A stretch of DNA of 64,000 nt from JAPXRI01 sp033813635 (lineage in GTDB: Bacteria; Bacillota; Clostridia; Oscillospirales; QAMX01): contig JAPXRI010000004.1 in assembly GCA_033813635.1 (NCBI GenBank), positions 1 to 64,000 of the forward strand, in the 5' to 3' direction. The position numbers and the translations under genes are program-made. Under the pieces are notes generated by a model that saw only the letters and a list, made by a program, of their open reading frames with translations, ran no database searches and was not told the origin of the DNA. This document shows positions 42,403-51,865 of this stretch, piece by piece (positions within the stretch are counted from its first letter, which is position 1; every line of letters begins with the position of its first letter).

Positions 42403-43644
42403 CTATTCCACCTTTGCACCGGCCTGCTGTTCGGAGACCGGTTTATCATAAACCGCGAACATATCCCGCCAGGATGAAGTATAGATGCCGTCCGGCGGGG
42501 CTACGCCGCCGAAGAGCTTTTTGCAGCCTGCGCTGTTGGTCGACGCGGAGTATAGATCCCCGTCGCCGTCCGTCAGACCTATAAAATAGAGTGTACGTCC
42601 GTCCGATGAGAAGGCCGGGCTGGCATAGGTCATCCCGTCCCCTCCGCAGAGCTTGAGGGTCACGTTGTTGGAATAAATATAGATGCCCTGCGTCTGCGAG
42701 CCGTCCGCCGCGGAGCCGGAGGCATAGGCGACCATCGTGGCGTCCGACGAGATATCCAGCCCGGAAAGACCGTCGCTGCCGGACGGAATATATGAGAACC
42801 CAAGGGATTTGAGGTTGATCAGGGCAATTGTCTCAAGGGCATCCTCCACATTTTGAAACGCGGGGACGACCGCGTGGGAACCGTCCGCAGAAACGCGGAA
42901 ATCCGCGTTTGCCGCGATCGACAGCGGCTTTTTGCCCAGCGAAGAGGGTGAGCCCTCTATAATCGGATATGCGTAAACTGTCATTCTCGACGCGTCGCTG
43001 TAGCCGTATTTAACCAGAAAAGAGCTTCCGTCTGCCGCCCAGCACAGGGGGACCGACAGCTTGCCCACCTCCCCCGATACCGCCTCGGGGCTTAACGTGT
43101 CGATATCCTCCGAGCCGGGGATCGTGATGTTCAGCGAGAGGGTGATGACCTTTCCCACGTCCTTCATACAGACGGAGTAGAGCATGCGCGATCTGTCGTT
43201 CGAGAACAGAACCAACGCGATGTAGCCGTTTTCGGGCTTCGGAACGAGCTGCGTGTTTTCGCCGGTCTTCGGGTTATAAGCCGTTATGCCGTTTGATTCC
43301 GAAACGCAGATCATCAGATCATCCTTATAGCATACGGGGTCGGCGTTCGGGGCGGCAAGCTTTTCCTTGCCTGAGGCGATATCGAGACAAAAAAGGTCGC
43401 TGCTCTTTTTAAAAAACAGATAATTCCCGTCCGGCGAAAAAATCAGCCTGTAGATATTCGAACCGCTTACGGGGTAGGTGATTTCGCCGCCGGAGGTATG
43501 ATATATACCGATGCCGGAAACGGTGGCAAAGGCGATCTTGCTCCCGTTTCCGGCTGTGGTTTTGCTTTTTTGCCCGCAGGATTGGCAACTAAGGACGCTA
43601 AGGGCGGCTACCGCGAGCAGGAACGTTTTACAGACGCGGTTCAA
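42403..43644 (-). CDS. Beta-propeller lipoprotein (TolB/WD40-like)
   Basis: 413 residues. Signal peptide with a Cys cluster (VLSCQSCG; probable lipid Cys about 20). Repeats with the pattern F-x-x-D-G-x-x-L/R-Y, such as IFSPDGNYLFFKKSSD, LFSNDRSRMLYSV and AFSSDGRTLYFIGL, indicate a six- or seven-bladed propeller. No enzyme motif. It sits between a glycosidase-like gene and nif3-like gene. A solute- or protein-binding role at the surface is possible. Confidence 0.75.
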   Translation of the reverse strand: MNRVCKTFLLAVAALSVLSCQSCGQKSKTTAGNGSKIAFATVSGIGIYHTSGGEITYPVSGSNIYRLIFSPDGNYLFFKKSSDLFCLDIASGKEKLAAPNADPVCYKDDLMICVSESNGITAYNPKTGENTQLVPKPENGYIALVLFSNDRSRMLYSVCMKDVGKVITLSLNITIPGSEDIDTLSPEAVSGEVGKLSVPLCWAADGSSFLVKYGYSDASRMTVYAYPIIEGSPSSLGKKPLSIAANADFRVSADGSHAVVPAFQNVEDALETIALINLKSLGFSYIPSGSDGLSGLDISSDATMVAYASGSAADGSQTQGIYIYSNNVTLKLCGGDGMTYASPAFSSDGRTLYFIGLTDGDGDLYSASTNSAGCKKLFGGVAPPDGIYTSSWRDMFAVYDKPVSEQQAGAKVE

Positions 43645-43705
43645 TTCCTTCAGCTCCGATCATAATTATGTTTTACCGCCCGGAACGTTAAGCGCCGCGC
43701 GCGGA

Positions 43706-45412
43706 TTAACGGTCCTCCCAGGATAAAACGGTCATGACGTTGGGCTCGAGAGGAATGCGGAACACGCTTTCGCCGCCGCTGGTGTACTGCGCGGTGTATG
43801 TTTTCCCGCTCTCCACATCCCGAAGAGTCTGCGCGCCGCTCTTCACATGGAGCAAAATGACCGAGCCGTGCTCCAGGAAGGATTTGACCGCGGCGCAGTT
43901 TTCGCTTCTCGGAAAAATCGCGATCTTATTCTGCCCTTCAAACCATACGGGCATGTATTTCGAAAGGTACTTTCTGACATAGGCGAAGACCGGGGCCGGA
44001 ATATCGTACAGATCGGAAAAGCTGTCCGGAATGTTGAGCACATACGCTTTTCCTTTCGCGTAGAAGCTCCGTGCGAGAAGAATATTCGGCATCGACTCTC
44101 GGAGCTGCATCGCCAGAAATTCGCACTCGTTTGTTATCCAATCAATCACGGGCATTGAAATCTGGTGGCAGGCCCTGTAATAGGCGTTATCGGACGACCA
44201 GCCGACGTCGAAGCCGCCGAATTCGTCTGCGAGCTGGCTGCGCGGCGTGACCCGCATCGCCGTGCAATCGGATATTCCGGCGTCCTGCAGTTTTTCAAGA
44301 CAGCCCGAGGTCATGCAGACGTCTCCGCCGTTCTGGAGATGCTTCTTTATTTTTTCGACGAGATCCTTGTCGCATACGGACGCGGCGGTCAGAATCACAA
44401 GGCCCTCATCGGGGAACTCTACGCAGGGGTCCGCCGGAACGCCGCACATGCCGAGAAAGTCGAACACATGGTCCTCCCCGCGGGAATGGTACGGCAGGTA
44501 TACCGGTATGCCGACGGGCTTGCCGAGGCGGGGGAAGAACCTGTCGAACCGCTCAAGGACGAAACCGAGAGCGGCGGTGTAGAGCTTATTCACGTTGATA
44601 CCCCAGCAAAAGAGCGTAATCTCTTTCGGGGAGGACATCAGCGTAAGCTCCGCCTGGTCGGCGAAGATATTGATGTCGTTGGCGCACTGTATTGAATCAA
44701 ACCAACCGCCGCGGTTGTTGTGCGGAGGGAGGCTTTCAAGGTACCGGATCAGCGAATATGAGGTGTAGCGCGGGTTCCTGAAAAGTGAATAAGTGGTGTG
44801 TCTGGTCTCCGTGCCCGCGTAAATCTCGTCGAACATGCGGGGCTGGCGCTCCGTGTTATAGCCGAGCCACTGGAAGGACTCGTGCCATGTGGGGTATTTC
44901 AGCGTAATCTTTACGTTGGGGTTAATCGCTTTCGCCGGGGCGATGATATGGTCCCGGCAGAAATCGGCCATGTATTCGGTGCGGAAGCCCTGCCAGTCGC
45001 GCTCGCCCTTCGCCGCGCGGCAGCGCTCGCAGGTGCAGTCTGTAGAAAGCGAATCGTCGATCATGATCTCATCAAAGTATTTTGCCATGCCGGCGAGCCC
45101 GTCGTGAAAAATTGAGATGACTTCGGGGTTAGTAAAGCAGAGCATGCGCCCGGTCACTTCGAAATGGGACGAAACCGGCATTATGCCGACGGCGGTTTTA
45201 ATTCCGTTGGCGTTGAAAAAATCCCTGGCCTTAAGGAGAAGCGGGAGCGGGGTCGCCTCGCCGCGGAAATACTCTACATAAACCTTGGAGAGCTTCGTGT
45301 GTTTCGTAAAAAAAGCGAGCTCGCGTTTCGCTGTACCGTCGTCCGAAAAGATCCTGATAATGTCCTGCGTGGTAATGAACACTGAAAACTCAAAATTCTG
45401 ATAACCGGGCAT
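43706..45412 (-). CDS. Glycosidase-like TIM-barrel protein
   Basis: 568 residues without a signal peptide. Residues 1-330 look like a TIM barrel with acidic strand ends (KVYVEYF, DEIMIDDSLSTDC, KITLKYPTWHES, MFDEIYAGTETRH). A four-Cys site CTCERCRAAKGER may bind metal. Residues about 340-430 resemble the glutaminase-like middle domain of GH42 enzymes (LVILTAASVCDKDLVEKI, NGGDVCMTSG). Beta-rich C-terminus. Layout matches the protein at 13442-15478, although identity looks low. GGAGG eight bases before ATG 45412 supports this start over an upstream TTG. Confidence 0.6.
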   Translation of the reverse strand: MPGYQNFEFSVFITTQDIIRIFSDDGTAKRELAFFTKHTKLSKVYVEYFRGEATPLPLLLKARDFFNANGIKTAVGIMPVSSHFEVTGRMLCFTNPEVISIFHDGLAGMAKYFDEIMIDDSLSTDCTCERCRAAKGERDWQGFRTEYMADFCRDHIIAPAKAINPNVKITLKYPTWHESFQWLGYNTERQPRMFDEIYAGTETRHTTYSLFRNPRYTSYSLIRYLESLPPHNNRGGWFDSIQCANDINIFADQAELTLMSSPKEITLFCWGINVNKLYTAALGFVLERFDRFFPRLGKPVGIPVYLPYHSRGEDHVFDFLGMCGVPADPCVEFPDEGLVILTAASVCDKDLVEKIKKHLQNGGDVCMTSGCLEKLQDAGISDCTAMRVTPRSQLADEFGGFDVGWSSDNAYYRACHQISMPVIDWITNECEFLAMQLRESMPNILLARSFYAKGKAYVLNIPDSFSDLYDIPAPVFAYVRKYLSKYMPVWFEGQNKIAIFPRSENCAAVKSFLEHGSVILLHVKSGAQTLRDVESGKTYTAQYTSGGESVFRIPLEPNVMTVLSWEDR

Positions 45413-45461
45413 ACCTTCGGCCTCCAAACGGAAAGATAGTGGATTTTATCCTGTGATTGTA

Positions 45462-45490
45462 ATATTAGCACAACGCCGTGCCCGTGTCAA
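45462..45490 (-). promoter_or_regulatory. Promoter of the glycosidase-like gene
   Basis: Minus strand: TTGACA (45490-45485), 17 bases, TAATAT (45467-45462). Confidence 0.55.
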
Positions 45491-45524
45491 TAAGGGCGGA
45501 TAACGCAAGAAAAACAGCCGGGTT

Positions 45525-45554
45525 TTGACAGTATATTTTAATAATTGTTAGAAT
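45525..45554 (+). promoter_or_regulatory. Promoter of the carboxypeptidase-like gene
   Basis: TTGACA (45525-45530), 18 bases, TAGAAT (45549-45554). A second TTGACA lies about 43 bases downstream with a poorer -10, so there may be tandem promoters. Confidence 0.55.
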
Positions 45555-45660
45555 AAAACAAATAAGACTTGACAAAAAGCGCGTTATGTTAGAAAATATA
45601 GGTGGTATATTATCCGAATTGTTAATGTACGGTTACGCATATACACAGGGAGGACGAGAC

Positions 45661-47136
45661 ATGATACATAAAACGAACGTTAAAAAATGCATAACGGGAA
45701 CGTTGCTCGCGTTTGCGCTTATTATAAACCTGATCATTCCGTGCGCGGCTGACCCCGAGGTTGCCTCGGGGTATTATGTGCTGATGGACGCCTCGACGGG
45801 GCAGGTGCTGACTTCGAGCGGGGCGGACGAAAAGCTGGCCCCGGCCGGTCTTGTCAAGCTGATGACGGCGCTGATCGCCGTGGAAAACAACACGACCAAC
45901 GGTCAGTTTGTCGACAAGCAGATCTCCGTGACGTCGACCGCGCTGGCGCCGCTCTCTTCGGGCATCAGGAATATGAGCCTGACGGGCGGGGAGCTGATCA
46001 ATCTGTCCGACCTGCTATACGGGATGCTGCTTGAAAGCGCAAATGACGCGGCCAACGTGGTCGCGGAATCCGAGGGCGGAACAATCGACGATTTTGTAGC
46101 GCTGATGAACGCTAAAGCGGCGCAGCTGGGGATGAAGAACACGACCTTTGTGAACCCCAACGGCCTCACCGCTGAAGGACAGATTTCATCCCCCTATGAC
46201 ATTGCGCTGATACTGAAAGCTGCCCTTGCAAACCCCGGTTTCATGAGCTTTTTCAGCAAGAACCAGTACGAGGTCCAGCCCACCAACACCTTCAGCGAGG
46301 ACAGGAATCTCAGAACCACCTGCCTGATGTGCAGGAACTCGGATTATTACTACGAGGGCTCCACCGGGGGCATGATCGGGTACACCACGGCCTCAAAATA
46401 CGTGATCGCCACCACGGCGACGGTGAACAACAGGCAGCTGATCGTGGTCGTTATGAAGGATGAGGACGAGCCCTCGATGTATAAGGACGCGAAGGCGCTG
46501 CTTGATTACGGCTTCAACGAATTCAGCGAATACGAGTACTCGACGGAAGGTCTTACGACGAAGGTCCCGATTACCGAGGGCGGCGTGAAGGTCGGCGAGG
46601 CGAATTTCATGTTTCAGGGCCCGATTATGATGCTGCTCAGAAATGACTACGACGCGACGAATATCGAGCCGATAGCGGACCTTCCGACGGCGATCCAGAA
46701 GGGCAAGGAAGGCACCTACACCGCGAACATATACTACAAGGTGGATGACAACAACAAGATCCTGCTGAGAGAGGGCATTCCGCTGGTCGTGACGGAGACC
46801 TTCGACCCGGTTCCCACGGATACATCCCAGACCGGGATTATTGCGACCGACGCGAGCGGAAACATTCTGACGGACGCGAGCGGGAATATTATCACGATCA
46901 TGCCAAACGGGCAAAATGATTCAAGCGGATTTATGTCCGGTATCCTGAGATTCATCAAGGTGTTCTTTATCATTCTGTTGATTATCATCGGCATCGTAGC
47001 CGGACTGATTCTGATTTTCATCGCGACGCTGTTCATTATCAAATATGTAAAGCGCTATAAACGTAAAAAAGCCCGCCGCCGCGCGAGAATGCAGGCGCAT
47101 ACACAGAGAAGAAACGACAACAATAACCTTTACTGA
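45661..47136 (+). CDS. D,D-carboxypeptidase homologue lacking the catalytic serine
   Basis: 491 residues of the DacA/PBP5 fold. Signal peptide (1-30), then YYVLMDASTGQVL. The SxxK motif, normally PASxTK, reads PAGLVK here (Gly63-Lys66), so the acyl-enzyme Ser is missing. The second motif SAN is kept (126-128, MLLESANDAANVV). The third, normally KTG, reads MIG (238-240). It should not hydrolyse peptidoglycan or bind penicillin covalently. A C-terminal membrane helix (about 440-465) replaces the usual amphipathic anchor and is followed by a very basic tail (KRYKRKKARRRARMQ). GGGAGG upstream supports ATG 45661. Probably a peptidoglycan-binding or regulatory pseudoenzyme. Confidence 0.88.
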   Translation: MIHKTNVKKCITGTLLAFALIINLIIPCAADPEVASGYYVLMDASTGQVLTSSGADEKLAPAGLVKLMTALIAVENNTTNGQFVDKQISVTSTALAPLSSGIRNMSLTGGELINLSDLLYGMLLESANDAANVVAESEGGTIDDFVALMNAKAAQLGMKNTTFVNPNGLTAEGQISSPYDIALILKAALANPGFMSFFSKNQYEVQPTNTFSEDRNLRTTCLMCRNSDYYYEGSTGGMIGYTTASKYVIATTATVNNRQLIVVVMKDEDEPSMYKDAKALLDYGFNEFSEYEYSTEGLTTKVPITEGGVKVGEANFMFQGPIMMLLRNDYDATNIEPIADLPTAIQKGKEGTYTANIYYKVDDNNKILLREGIPLVVTETFDPVPTDTSQTGIIATDASGNILTDASGNIITIMPNGQNDSSGFMSGILRFIKVFFIILLIIIGIVAGLILIFIATLFIIKYVKRYKRKKARRRARMQAHTQRRNDNNNLY

Positions 47137-47159
47137 GTAAGTAATTACCCGGAATAATA

Positions 47160-47189
47160 CCGCCGCGCGTTTTTGTTGACGCGCGGCGG
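47160..47189. terminator. GC-rich hairpin between dacA-like gene and mntP
   Basis: CCGCCGCGCG (47160-47169) pairs perfectly with CGCGCGGCGG (47180-47189) across a 10-base loop. There is no long U-tract; the -35 element of the mntP promoter lies in the loop and 3' arm. Confidence 0.6.
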
Positions 47190-47204
47190 CATATGTATTA
47201 TAAT
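47176..47204 (+). promoter_or_regulatory. Near-consensus promoter of mntP
   Basis: TTGACG (47176-47181), 17 bases, TATAAT (47199-47204). Start expected near 47211. No yybP-ykoY manganese riboswitch was recognised in the remaining 33 bases of leader. Confidence 0.7.
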
Positions 47205-47243
47205 TTAAAAATCATACTTAACTTAAAGATTTGGCGGTATATA

Positions 47244-47816
47244 ATGGATTTTTTATTTGCGTTCGCTGTAGCGGTCAGCCTTTCGATGGATGCGTTTGCG
47301 GTCTCGGTTTCATGCGGTATTACGGTCAGCGATTTCAGGTTTCGCCACACGCTTAAAGTCGGCCTTTATTTCGGGCTGTTCCAGCTCGGCATGCCGATTA
47401 TCGGGTATTATCTCGGAATCGGCGTGCGCAACCTGATCGAGAGCTACGACCATTGGATCGCGTTCGTGATGCTCGCTTTTATCGGAGGGAAGATGATCTA
47501 CGACGGGGTCGCGGATAAGAAAGAAGATGCCGAGAGCTGCTGCGCGAAAGCGAAGCTGTCCACGGGGAGGCTTTTAATCCTCGCCGTCGCCACGAGCATT
47601 GACGCGCTGATCATCGGAATCACCATCGCGCTGACGGGAAAGGAGATCTTTCTGACGTCGGCGATCATCGGAGCGGTGTGCTTTGTATTTTCGGTCTGCG
47701 GCGGCATGCTCGGAAGATTTCTGGGAAAAACGTTCAGCAAATACGCCACAGTTATCGGCGGGGTCATACTTGTGGCAATCGGATTAAAGACGCTGGTCGA
47801 ACACCTGACTGTATAA
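47244..47816 (+). CDS. mntP: Manganese efflux pump MntP
   Basis: 190 residues with six membrane helices. VAVSLSMDAFAVSVSCG and the repeat AVATSIDALIIGIT carry the paired Asp residues of MntP; FGLFQLGMPIIGYYLG and GGVILVAIGLKTLVEHL are typical too. It exports Mn2+. The start (ATG 47244) is chosen by alignment to the family; the ribosome site is weak. Single gene with its own strong promoter. Confidence 0.93.
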   Translation: MDFLFAFAVAVSLSMDAFAVSVSCGITVSDFRFRHTLKVGLYFGLFQLGMPIIGYYLGIGVRNLIESYDHWIAFVMLAFIGGKMIYDGVADKKEDAESCCAKAKLSTGRLLILAVATSIDALIIGITIALTGKEIFLTSAIIGAVCFVFSVCGGMLGRFLGKTFSKYATVIGGVILVAIGLKTLVEHLTV

Positions 47817-47835
47817 CTGTATAGAAAAAAGGCCC

Positions 47836-48399
47836 CTAACCGCGCCGCCTGACATAGTCAAGCACGCTGGCGTAGAACCCGTTGCCTTTATCCCCGGATA
47901 GAAGCGCGTTGTTCGCAACGTTTATCGCGCCGGTATTGTCGCCGGTCAACAGGTAGGTCAGGATCGTGTCGACGGCTAAGCTCGGAGGCTTTTTGCCCTC
48001 CCTGATGGCTCTGTTTTGCAGATATGTCAGAAAATCGAGGTTGTCGTCAACATTAATGATACGCTCTGCGAGCCCGGCGGCAAAATGGTCGGCCTTGGAT
48101 GTCAGCGTTCTCATGGCCTGTGAGACGCCCATCAGACTCCAGGACTCGACGGGCTGGGTCGATTCGATAATGGTTATGCCGGGATAAATGTTGGCCATCG
48201 TCAGCGAATGGTATATTCTGTCAAAAGCGGAGTACCTGTAAGACAGCGTAAAGTCTATACCCTCGTCTGAGAGGGCGGGGAGCAATAAAAAAGAGAGATA
48301 CCCTTTATTGCATGACAGGTAATTCCCGGACAGATTCCAGCCGAAGGTCGCCGCGCTTTCTCTTAAACATAACTCCAAAAGCCGCATTCTGTCCGCCAT
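47836..48399 (-). CDS. Hypothetical cytosolic protein
   Basis: 187 residues with no signal peptide or membrane helix. The N-terminal half alternates helix and strand (FGWNLSGNYLSCNKGYLSFLLLPAL, DFTLSYRYSAFDRIY); the C-terminal half is helical. No motif recognised. Single gene with its own promoter; GGTGAG just before ATG 48399. Confidence 0.65.
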   Translation of the reverse strand: MADRMRLLELCLRESAATFGWNLSGNYLSCNKGYLSFLLLPALSDEGIDFTLSYRYSAFDRIYHSLTMANIYPGITIIESTQPVESWSLMGVSQAMRTLTSKADHFAAGLAERIINVDDNLDFLTYLQNRAIREGKKPPSLAVDTILTYLLTGDNTGAINVANNALLSGDKGNGFYASVLDYVRRRG

Positions 48400-48438
48400 A
48401 TCCTCACCCCACAAAAATATTTTATCATTGCCCTTAAT

Positions 48439-48467
48439 ATTCTACCATAAATCAGCGAATCTATCAA
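48439..48467 (-). promoter_or_regulatory. Promoter of the hypothetical gene at 47836-48399
   Basis: Minus strand: TTGATA (48467-48462), 17 bases, TAGAAT (48444-48439). Confidence 0.55.
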
Positions 48468-48527
48468 CGGTTCTGCGAAAGATAATAAAATAATTGTTAA
48501 TCCGTAACATATCATCGGGGGATACCT

Positions 48528-50804
48528 ATGCGGAGAAGATTTCTCGAACTGGTCGCCGGGTATGCGGCTGCGGCGCTTTTCTGCGTATACCTGTTAAGGC
48601 AGAACACGGCCATTCCCGTTTATATATCGGCGGGGCTCGCCGTTTTTTCAGCCGCCGCGGCGGTTGTTTTCTCCCGCAGAAAAACTTCTCTGATTTTAAA
48701 AGCCGTATTTACGGTATCCCTCGGCGCGCTTATCTGCTCGGTTGTTTTCTGCGCAAGGGAGAACGCGATGCGGAGGACGGTGGGAGCCCTTGACGGGGCC
48801 GCGGCGGAGCGGTACGCCTCCGTCTCCGATTTTCCGCAGGATGCCGGAAACGGCAAAAGCGTCAGAGTCAAAATTCTGGACGATGACGGGAGGAGCCTTG
48901 CGAACGCCGTTCTCTACTATTACGACAAAAGCGAGCTCTCGCCGGGGGACAAGCTCCGCGCTAAGATCAAGCTTTCGGAGACGGCATCGGATGGGCTCTA
49001 TTATCTCTCGAAGGGAATAATAATTACTGGAACCGTCGAGGGGAAGATCACGGTGGCGGAAAAGGGCGGCGTCAGGCTTTCAAACCTGCACGTCTATATT
49101 CGCAGCTTCGCCCATCAGGGTACTGACAGGCTGTTCGGTGAGAAATCCTATTTTGTGCGGGCGCTGTTATTCGGGGATAAGTCCGGCTTTACGGACGGAT
49201 TTTTCACCAAGGTCTCCGACGTGGGAGTGTCCCATGTTTTCGCCGTTTCCGGGATGAATCTGTCGTTCATCGTCTCGGTCATCATGCTGTTCGGGCGGAG
49301 AAGAAAGCCGCTCTATGCCGCGGCAATCGTCGGCGTGCTGGCGTTTATCGCAGTCAGCGGTTTCTCGCCGTCGGTGGTCAGAGCTGGGATCATGCAGATC
49401 GCCGCTCTGATCGCTTTTTTAATCGGGAGAGAGAGCGAGAGCTTTTCGTCGTTGGCGCTGTCTTTGCTGGTTCTGCTCGCGTTGAATCCATATGCCGCGG
49501 CGGATGTCGGGCTGCAGTTTTCGTTTGCGTCGGTGATCGGAATTTTGACTGTCGGTAAAAAGCTCGACGCGTATCTGCGGGAAAAGATAAAATTCAAAAG
49601 CAGATATCTTGAAAAACCGGGGAGGGCCGTGATTTCGATGGCCGGTGTCACGGTATCCGCACAGATTGCAACAATTCCGCTGACGGTTATTTATTTCAAA
49701 CGGATTTCGGTGGTTTCGGTTTTATCGAACCTTTTGATTTTCTGGGCGGTGGAAGCGGCGTTTGTCCTCGCGGTTGTGGCGCTGCTCCTCTCGGCCCTCT
49801 GGTTCTGGCTCGGCTATCCGCTGGCTATTGTCACCGGGCTCCTCGTTTCATATATGGAGAGCTGCGTAACGCTGCTGTCGAAAATCCCGTACGCGGTGCT
49901 CGGGACCGGCAGCGCCGCGATGCGGGTGTGGGTGGCTTACGCCTATGTGTCCGCGGCGCTTTTCTATCTGCTGCGGCCGCGGCGTGCGTTCTGGAAGGCC
50001 TCGGCCGCAGTTTTGCTGTCGCTGGCCGCGGCTTTGGGCGCGGATGCCGTGGCCGGGCGCGAGACGTTTGAGGTAAAGGCGCTGTCGGTGGGAAACGGAC
50101 AGTGCTTTGTAATCACGCTGGGCGGGAAGACGGCGGTGGTGGACTGCGACTCCCGCGCTCCCGGGGAGGCGGGCGAAGCCCTTTCGGAGGAGCTGAAGCA
50201 GCGGAATATCTCCTCCGTTGATCTGATGATTCTGACGAGCTTGCACACGGAAAATACCTGCTGCGCGGACGAGCTTCTCGGAAGCGTCAGGATAAAAAAG
50301 CTTGCGCTGCCGTTTTACAGCGGGGACAGGGACTTCGCTCTCGCTCTCGAGAGCGAGGCGAGGGAAAACCGCACGGAGGTGGTAAGGCTGACCTCGGACC
50401 GGGTCTTTAAGCTCGGCGGCATCAACCTCTGTGTCTATATGCCGCCCTCCGGGGGCGACGCCAAAGGCTGCGCGGCGGTATTGGCGGAATACCGGGGCGC
50501 AGCGGTTTTGATACTGGGCGAGTTTGACGCGGAGTCCCAGATCTACATGGCCGCCACGCGGGATATTCCGGAGCTATGCGCGGTCGCGGCAGGAAAAAAC
50601 GGCGCCGACGATGGAACGGCGTCCGAAATACTGGAGAAATACGGGGTAAAATATGTTATAATATCCATTGGCGAAAACGCGTACGGGATTCCGAGCGAGG
50701 CCGGGCTTCAAAATATGGCGGCCTTCGGGGCGAAGATCCTTCGGACGGATATTATGGGGGATATTTCGCTTGTTTTCCGCAACGGACATGTGGGAATAAG
50801 GTAG
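48528..50804 (+). CDS. ComEC/Rec2-family DNA uptake channel with damaged nuclease-like domain
   Basis: 758 residues. N-terminal DUF4131 part with OB-like domain, then the Competence domain with about 8-10 helices (VSHVFAVSGMNLSFIVSV, ALNPYAAADVGLQFSFASVIG are diagnostic). The C-terminal metallo-beta-lactamase-like domain is degraded: the usual DVGQGD reads SVGNGQ (520-525) and the metal motif HxHxDH reads as SLHTEN (571-576). The channel may therefore move DNA without its own nuclease. No comEA gene is adjacent. First gene of a four-gene run with holA, RNase M5 and an AEC transporter. Confidence 0.88.
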   Translation: MRRRFLELVAGYAAAALFCVYLLRQNTAIPVYISAGLAVFSAAAAVVFSRRKTSLILKAVFTVSLGALICSVVFCARENAMRRTVGALDGAAAERYASVSDFPQDAGNGKSVRVKILDDDGRSLANAVLYYYDKSELSPGDKLRAKIKLSETASDGLYYLSKGIIITGTVEGKITVAEKGGVRLSNLHVYIRSFAHQGTDRLFGEKSYFVRALLFGDKSGFTDGFFTKVSDVGVSHVFAVSGMNLSFIVSVIMLFGRRRKPLYAAAIVGVLAFIAVSGFSPSVVRAGIMQIAALIAFLIGRESESFSSLALSLLVLLALNPYAAADVGLQFSFASVIGILTVGKKLDAYLREKIKFKSRYLEKPGRAVISMAGVTVSAQIATIPLTVIYFKRISVVSVLSNLLIFWAVEAAFVLAVVALLLSALWFWLGYPLAIVTGLLVSYMESCVTLLSKIPYAVLGTGSAAMRVWVAYAYVSAALFYLLRPRRAFWKASAAVLLSLAAALGADAVAGRETFEVKALSVGNGQCFVITLGGKTAVVDCDSRAPGEAGEALSEELKQRNISSVDLMILTSLHTENTCCADELLGSVRIKKLALPFYSGDRDFALALESEARENRTEVVRLTSDRVFKLGGINLCVYMPPSGGDAKGCAAVLAEYRGAAVLILGEFDAESQIYMAATRDIPELCAVAAGKNGADDGTASEILEKYGVKYVIISIGENAYGIPSEAGLQNMAAFGAKILRTDIMGDISLVFRNGHVGIR

Positions 50805-50814
50805 GGGGATAGGC

Positions 50815-51861
50815 TTGGCGAAAAAGAACGGGGTAAACGCCGCGGAAGCGCTGGCAAAGCTGAAAAGAGATATCTCCGAGAACAATATCGGAAAGCTATA
50901 CCTTTTCTGCGGCGAGGAGGCATATCTTAAGGAATACTATCTAAACGAGATAAAAAAGCGAATCGTTTTAAGCGACGAGAGCAATCTGTACACCCTGTCG
51001 GGCAGGGCTTTCACGCCGCAGGAGTTTTACGACGCCGTGACGAGCTTTTCTCTCACCGCGGAGAGAAAGCTCGTCATCGTAAGGGATTACGACATCCTCT
51101 GCCCCGACGCGAAAATGCTTCCGGTCGCGGAAGCGCTGCTCCCGGCGATACCGGATTCATGCTGCCTGATTTTTGTCTATGACGACACGATGCCGGGGGA
51201 GGGTCGCGTAAATAAAAAAATGGAGGACGCGGTCGGAAAGTACGCGCAAAAGGTGGAGTTTGTCAGGCCGGGGGAAGCCGAATACCTGAGGTGGATAATC
51301 AGGCGCTTCGCGGCGCTCGGCAAGACCTGCGGGCAGAGGGAGGCGAAGAGGCTCTCGGAATACTGCGGCGGACTGATGTACGCGGCGCTCCCCGAGATTG
51401 AAAAAATAGCCGCCTACGCGGAGGGCGGCGCGATAACGGAAAAGGACATCGAAGAAATCGCGTACCCGCTGACCGAGACAATCATCTACAAGATGACGAA
51501 CGCGATCTCGGCCGGGAATTCCGGCGAAGCCGTCGCGCTGCTCGACCGGCTGATGGAGCAGGGGACGGACGGGAAATCGGCCGTTATGGAGATCGGGAGA
51601 GCGATACGGAGGCTTTACGCAGCGAAGCTGTCGGCGGAGAGCGGGCTAGGAACGGCCGACTACATGGCCGCGGCGAAAATAAGAAGCGCCTACGCGGCGG
51701 ATATCGACATGCGCCAGGCAAGGCGCTTTCGCCTTTCGGACTTGCGCAGGAACGTTATCCTCTGCAACGAAGCCGAGCAGCGGATGCTGCGCGGTAGAGT
51801 AAACGAGAAAATCGTTTTGGAAACGCTGATCTACGAGCTCGGCCCCGAGCGGAACGGATGA
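50815..51861 (+). CDS. holA: DNA polymerase III subunit delta
   Basis: 348 residues, the normal length. Delta is the wrench that opens the beta clamp. LYLFCGEEAYLKEYYLNEIKKRI at the N-terminus and the C-terminal clamp-loader collar segment are typical, as is ITEKDIEEI near the domain 2 border. Starts with TTG 50815 after AGGGGGATAG. ComEC-holA order is common in Firmicutes. Confidence 0.9.
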   Translation: MAKKNGVNAAEALAKLKRDISENNIGKLYLFCGEEAYLKEYYLNEIKKRIVLSDESNLYTLSGRAFTPQEFYDAVTSFSLTAERKLVIVRDYDILCPDAKMLPVAEALLPAIPDSCCLIFVYDDTMPGEGRVNKKMEDAVGKYAQKVEFVRPGEAEYLRWIIRRFAALGKTCGQREAKRLSEYCGGLMYAALPEIEKIAAYAEGGAITEKDIEEIAYPLTETIIYKMTNAISAGNSGEAVALLDRLMEQGTDGKSAVMEIGRAIRRLYAAKLSAESGLGTADYMAAAKIRSAYAADIDMRQARRFRLSDLRRNVILCNEAEQRMLRGRVNEKIVLETLIYELGPERNG

Positions 51862-51865
51862 GATT

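Noticed and set aside
47205..47243. yybP-ykoY manganese riboswitch before mntP
   Set aside because: The leader is only about 30 bases long and lacks the conserved elements.
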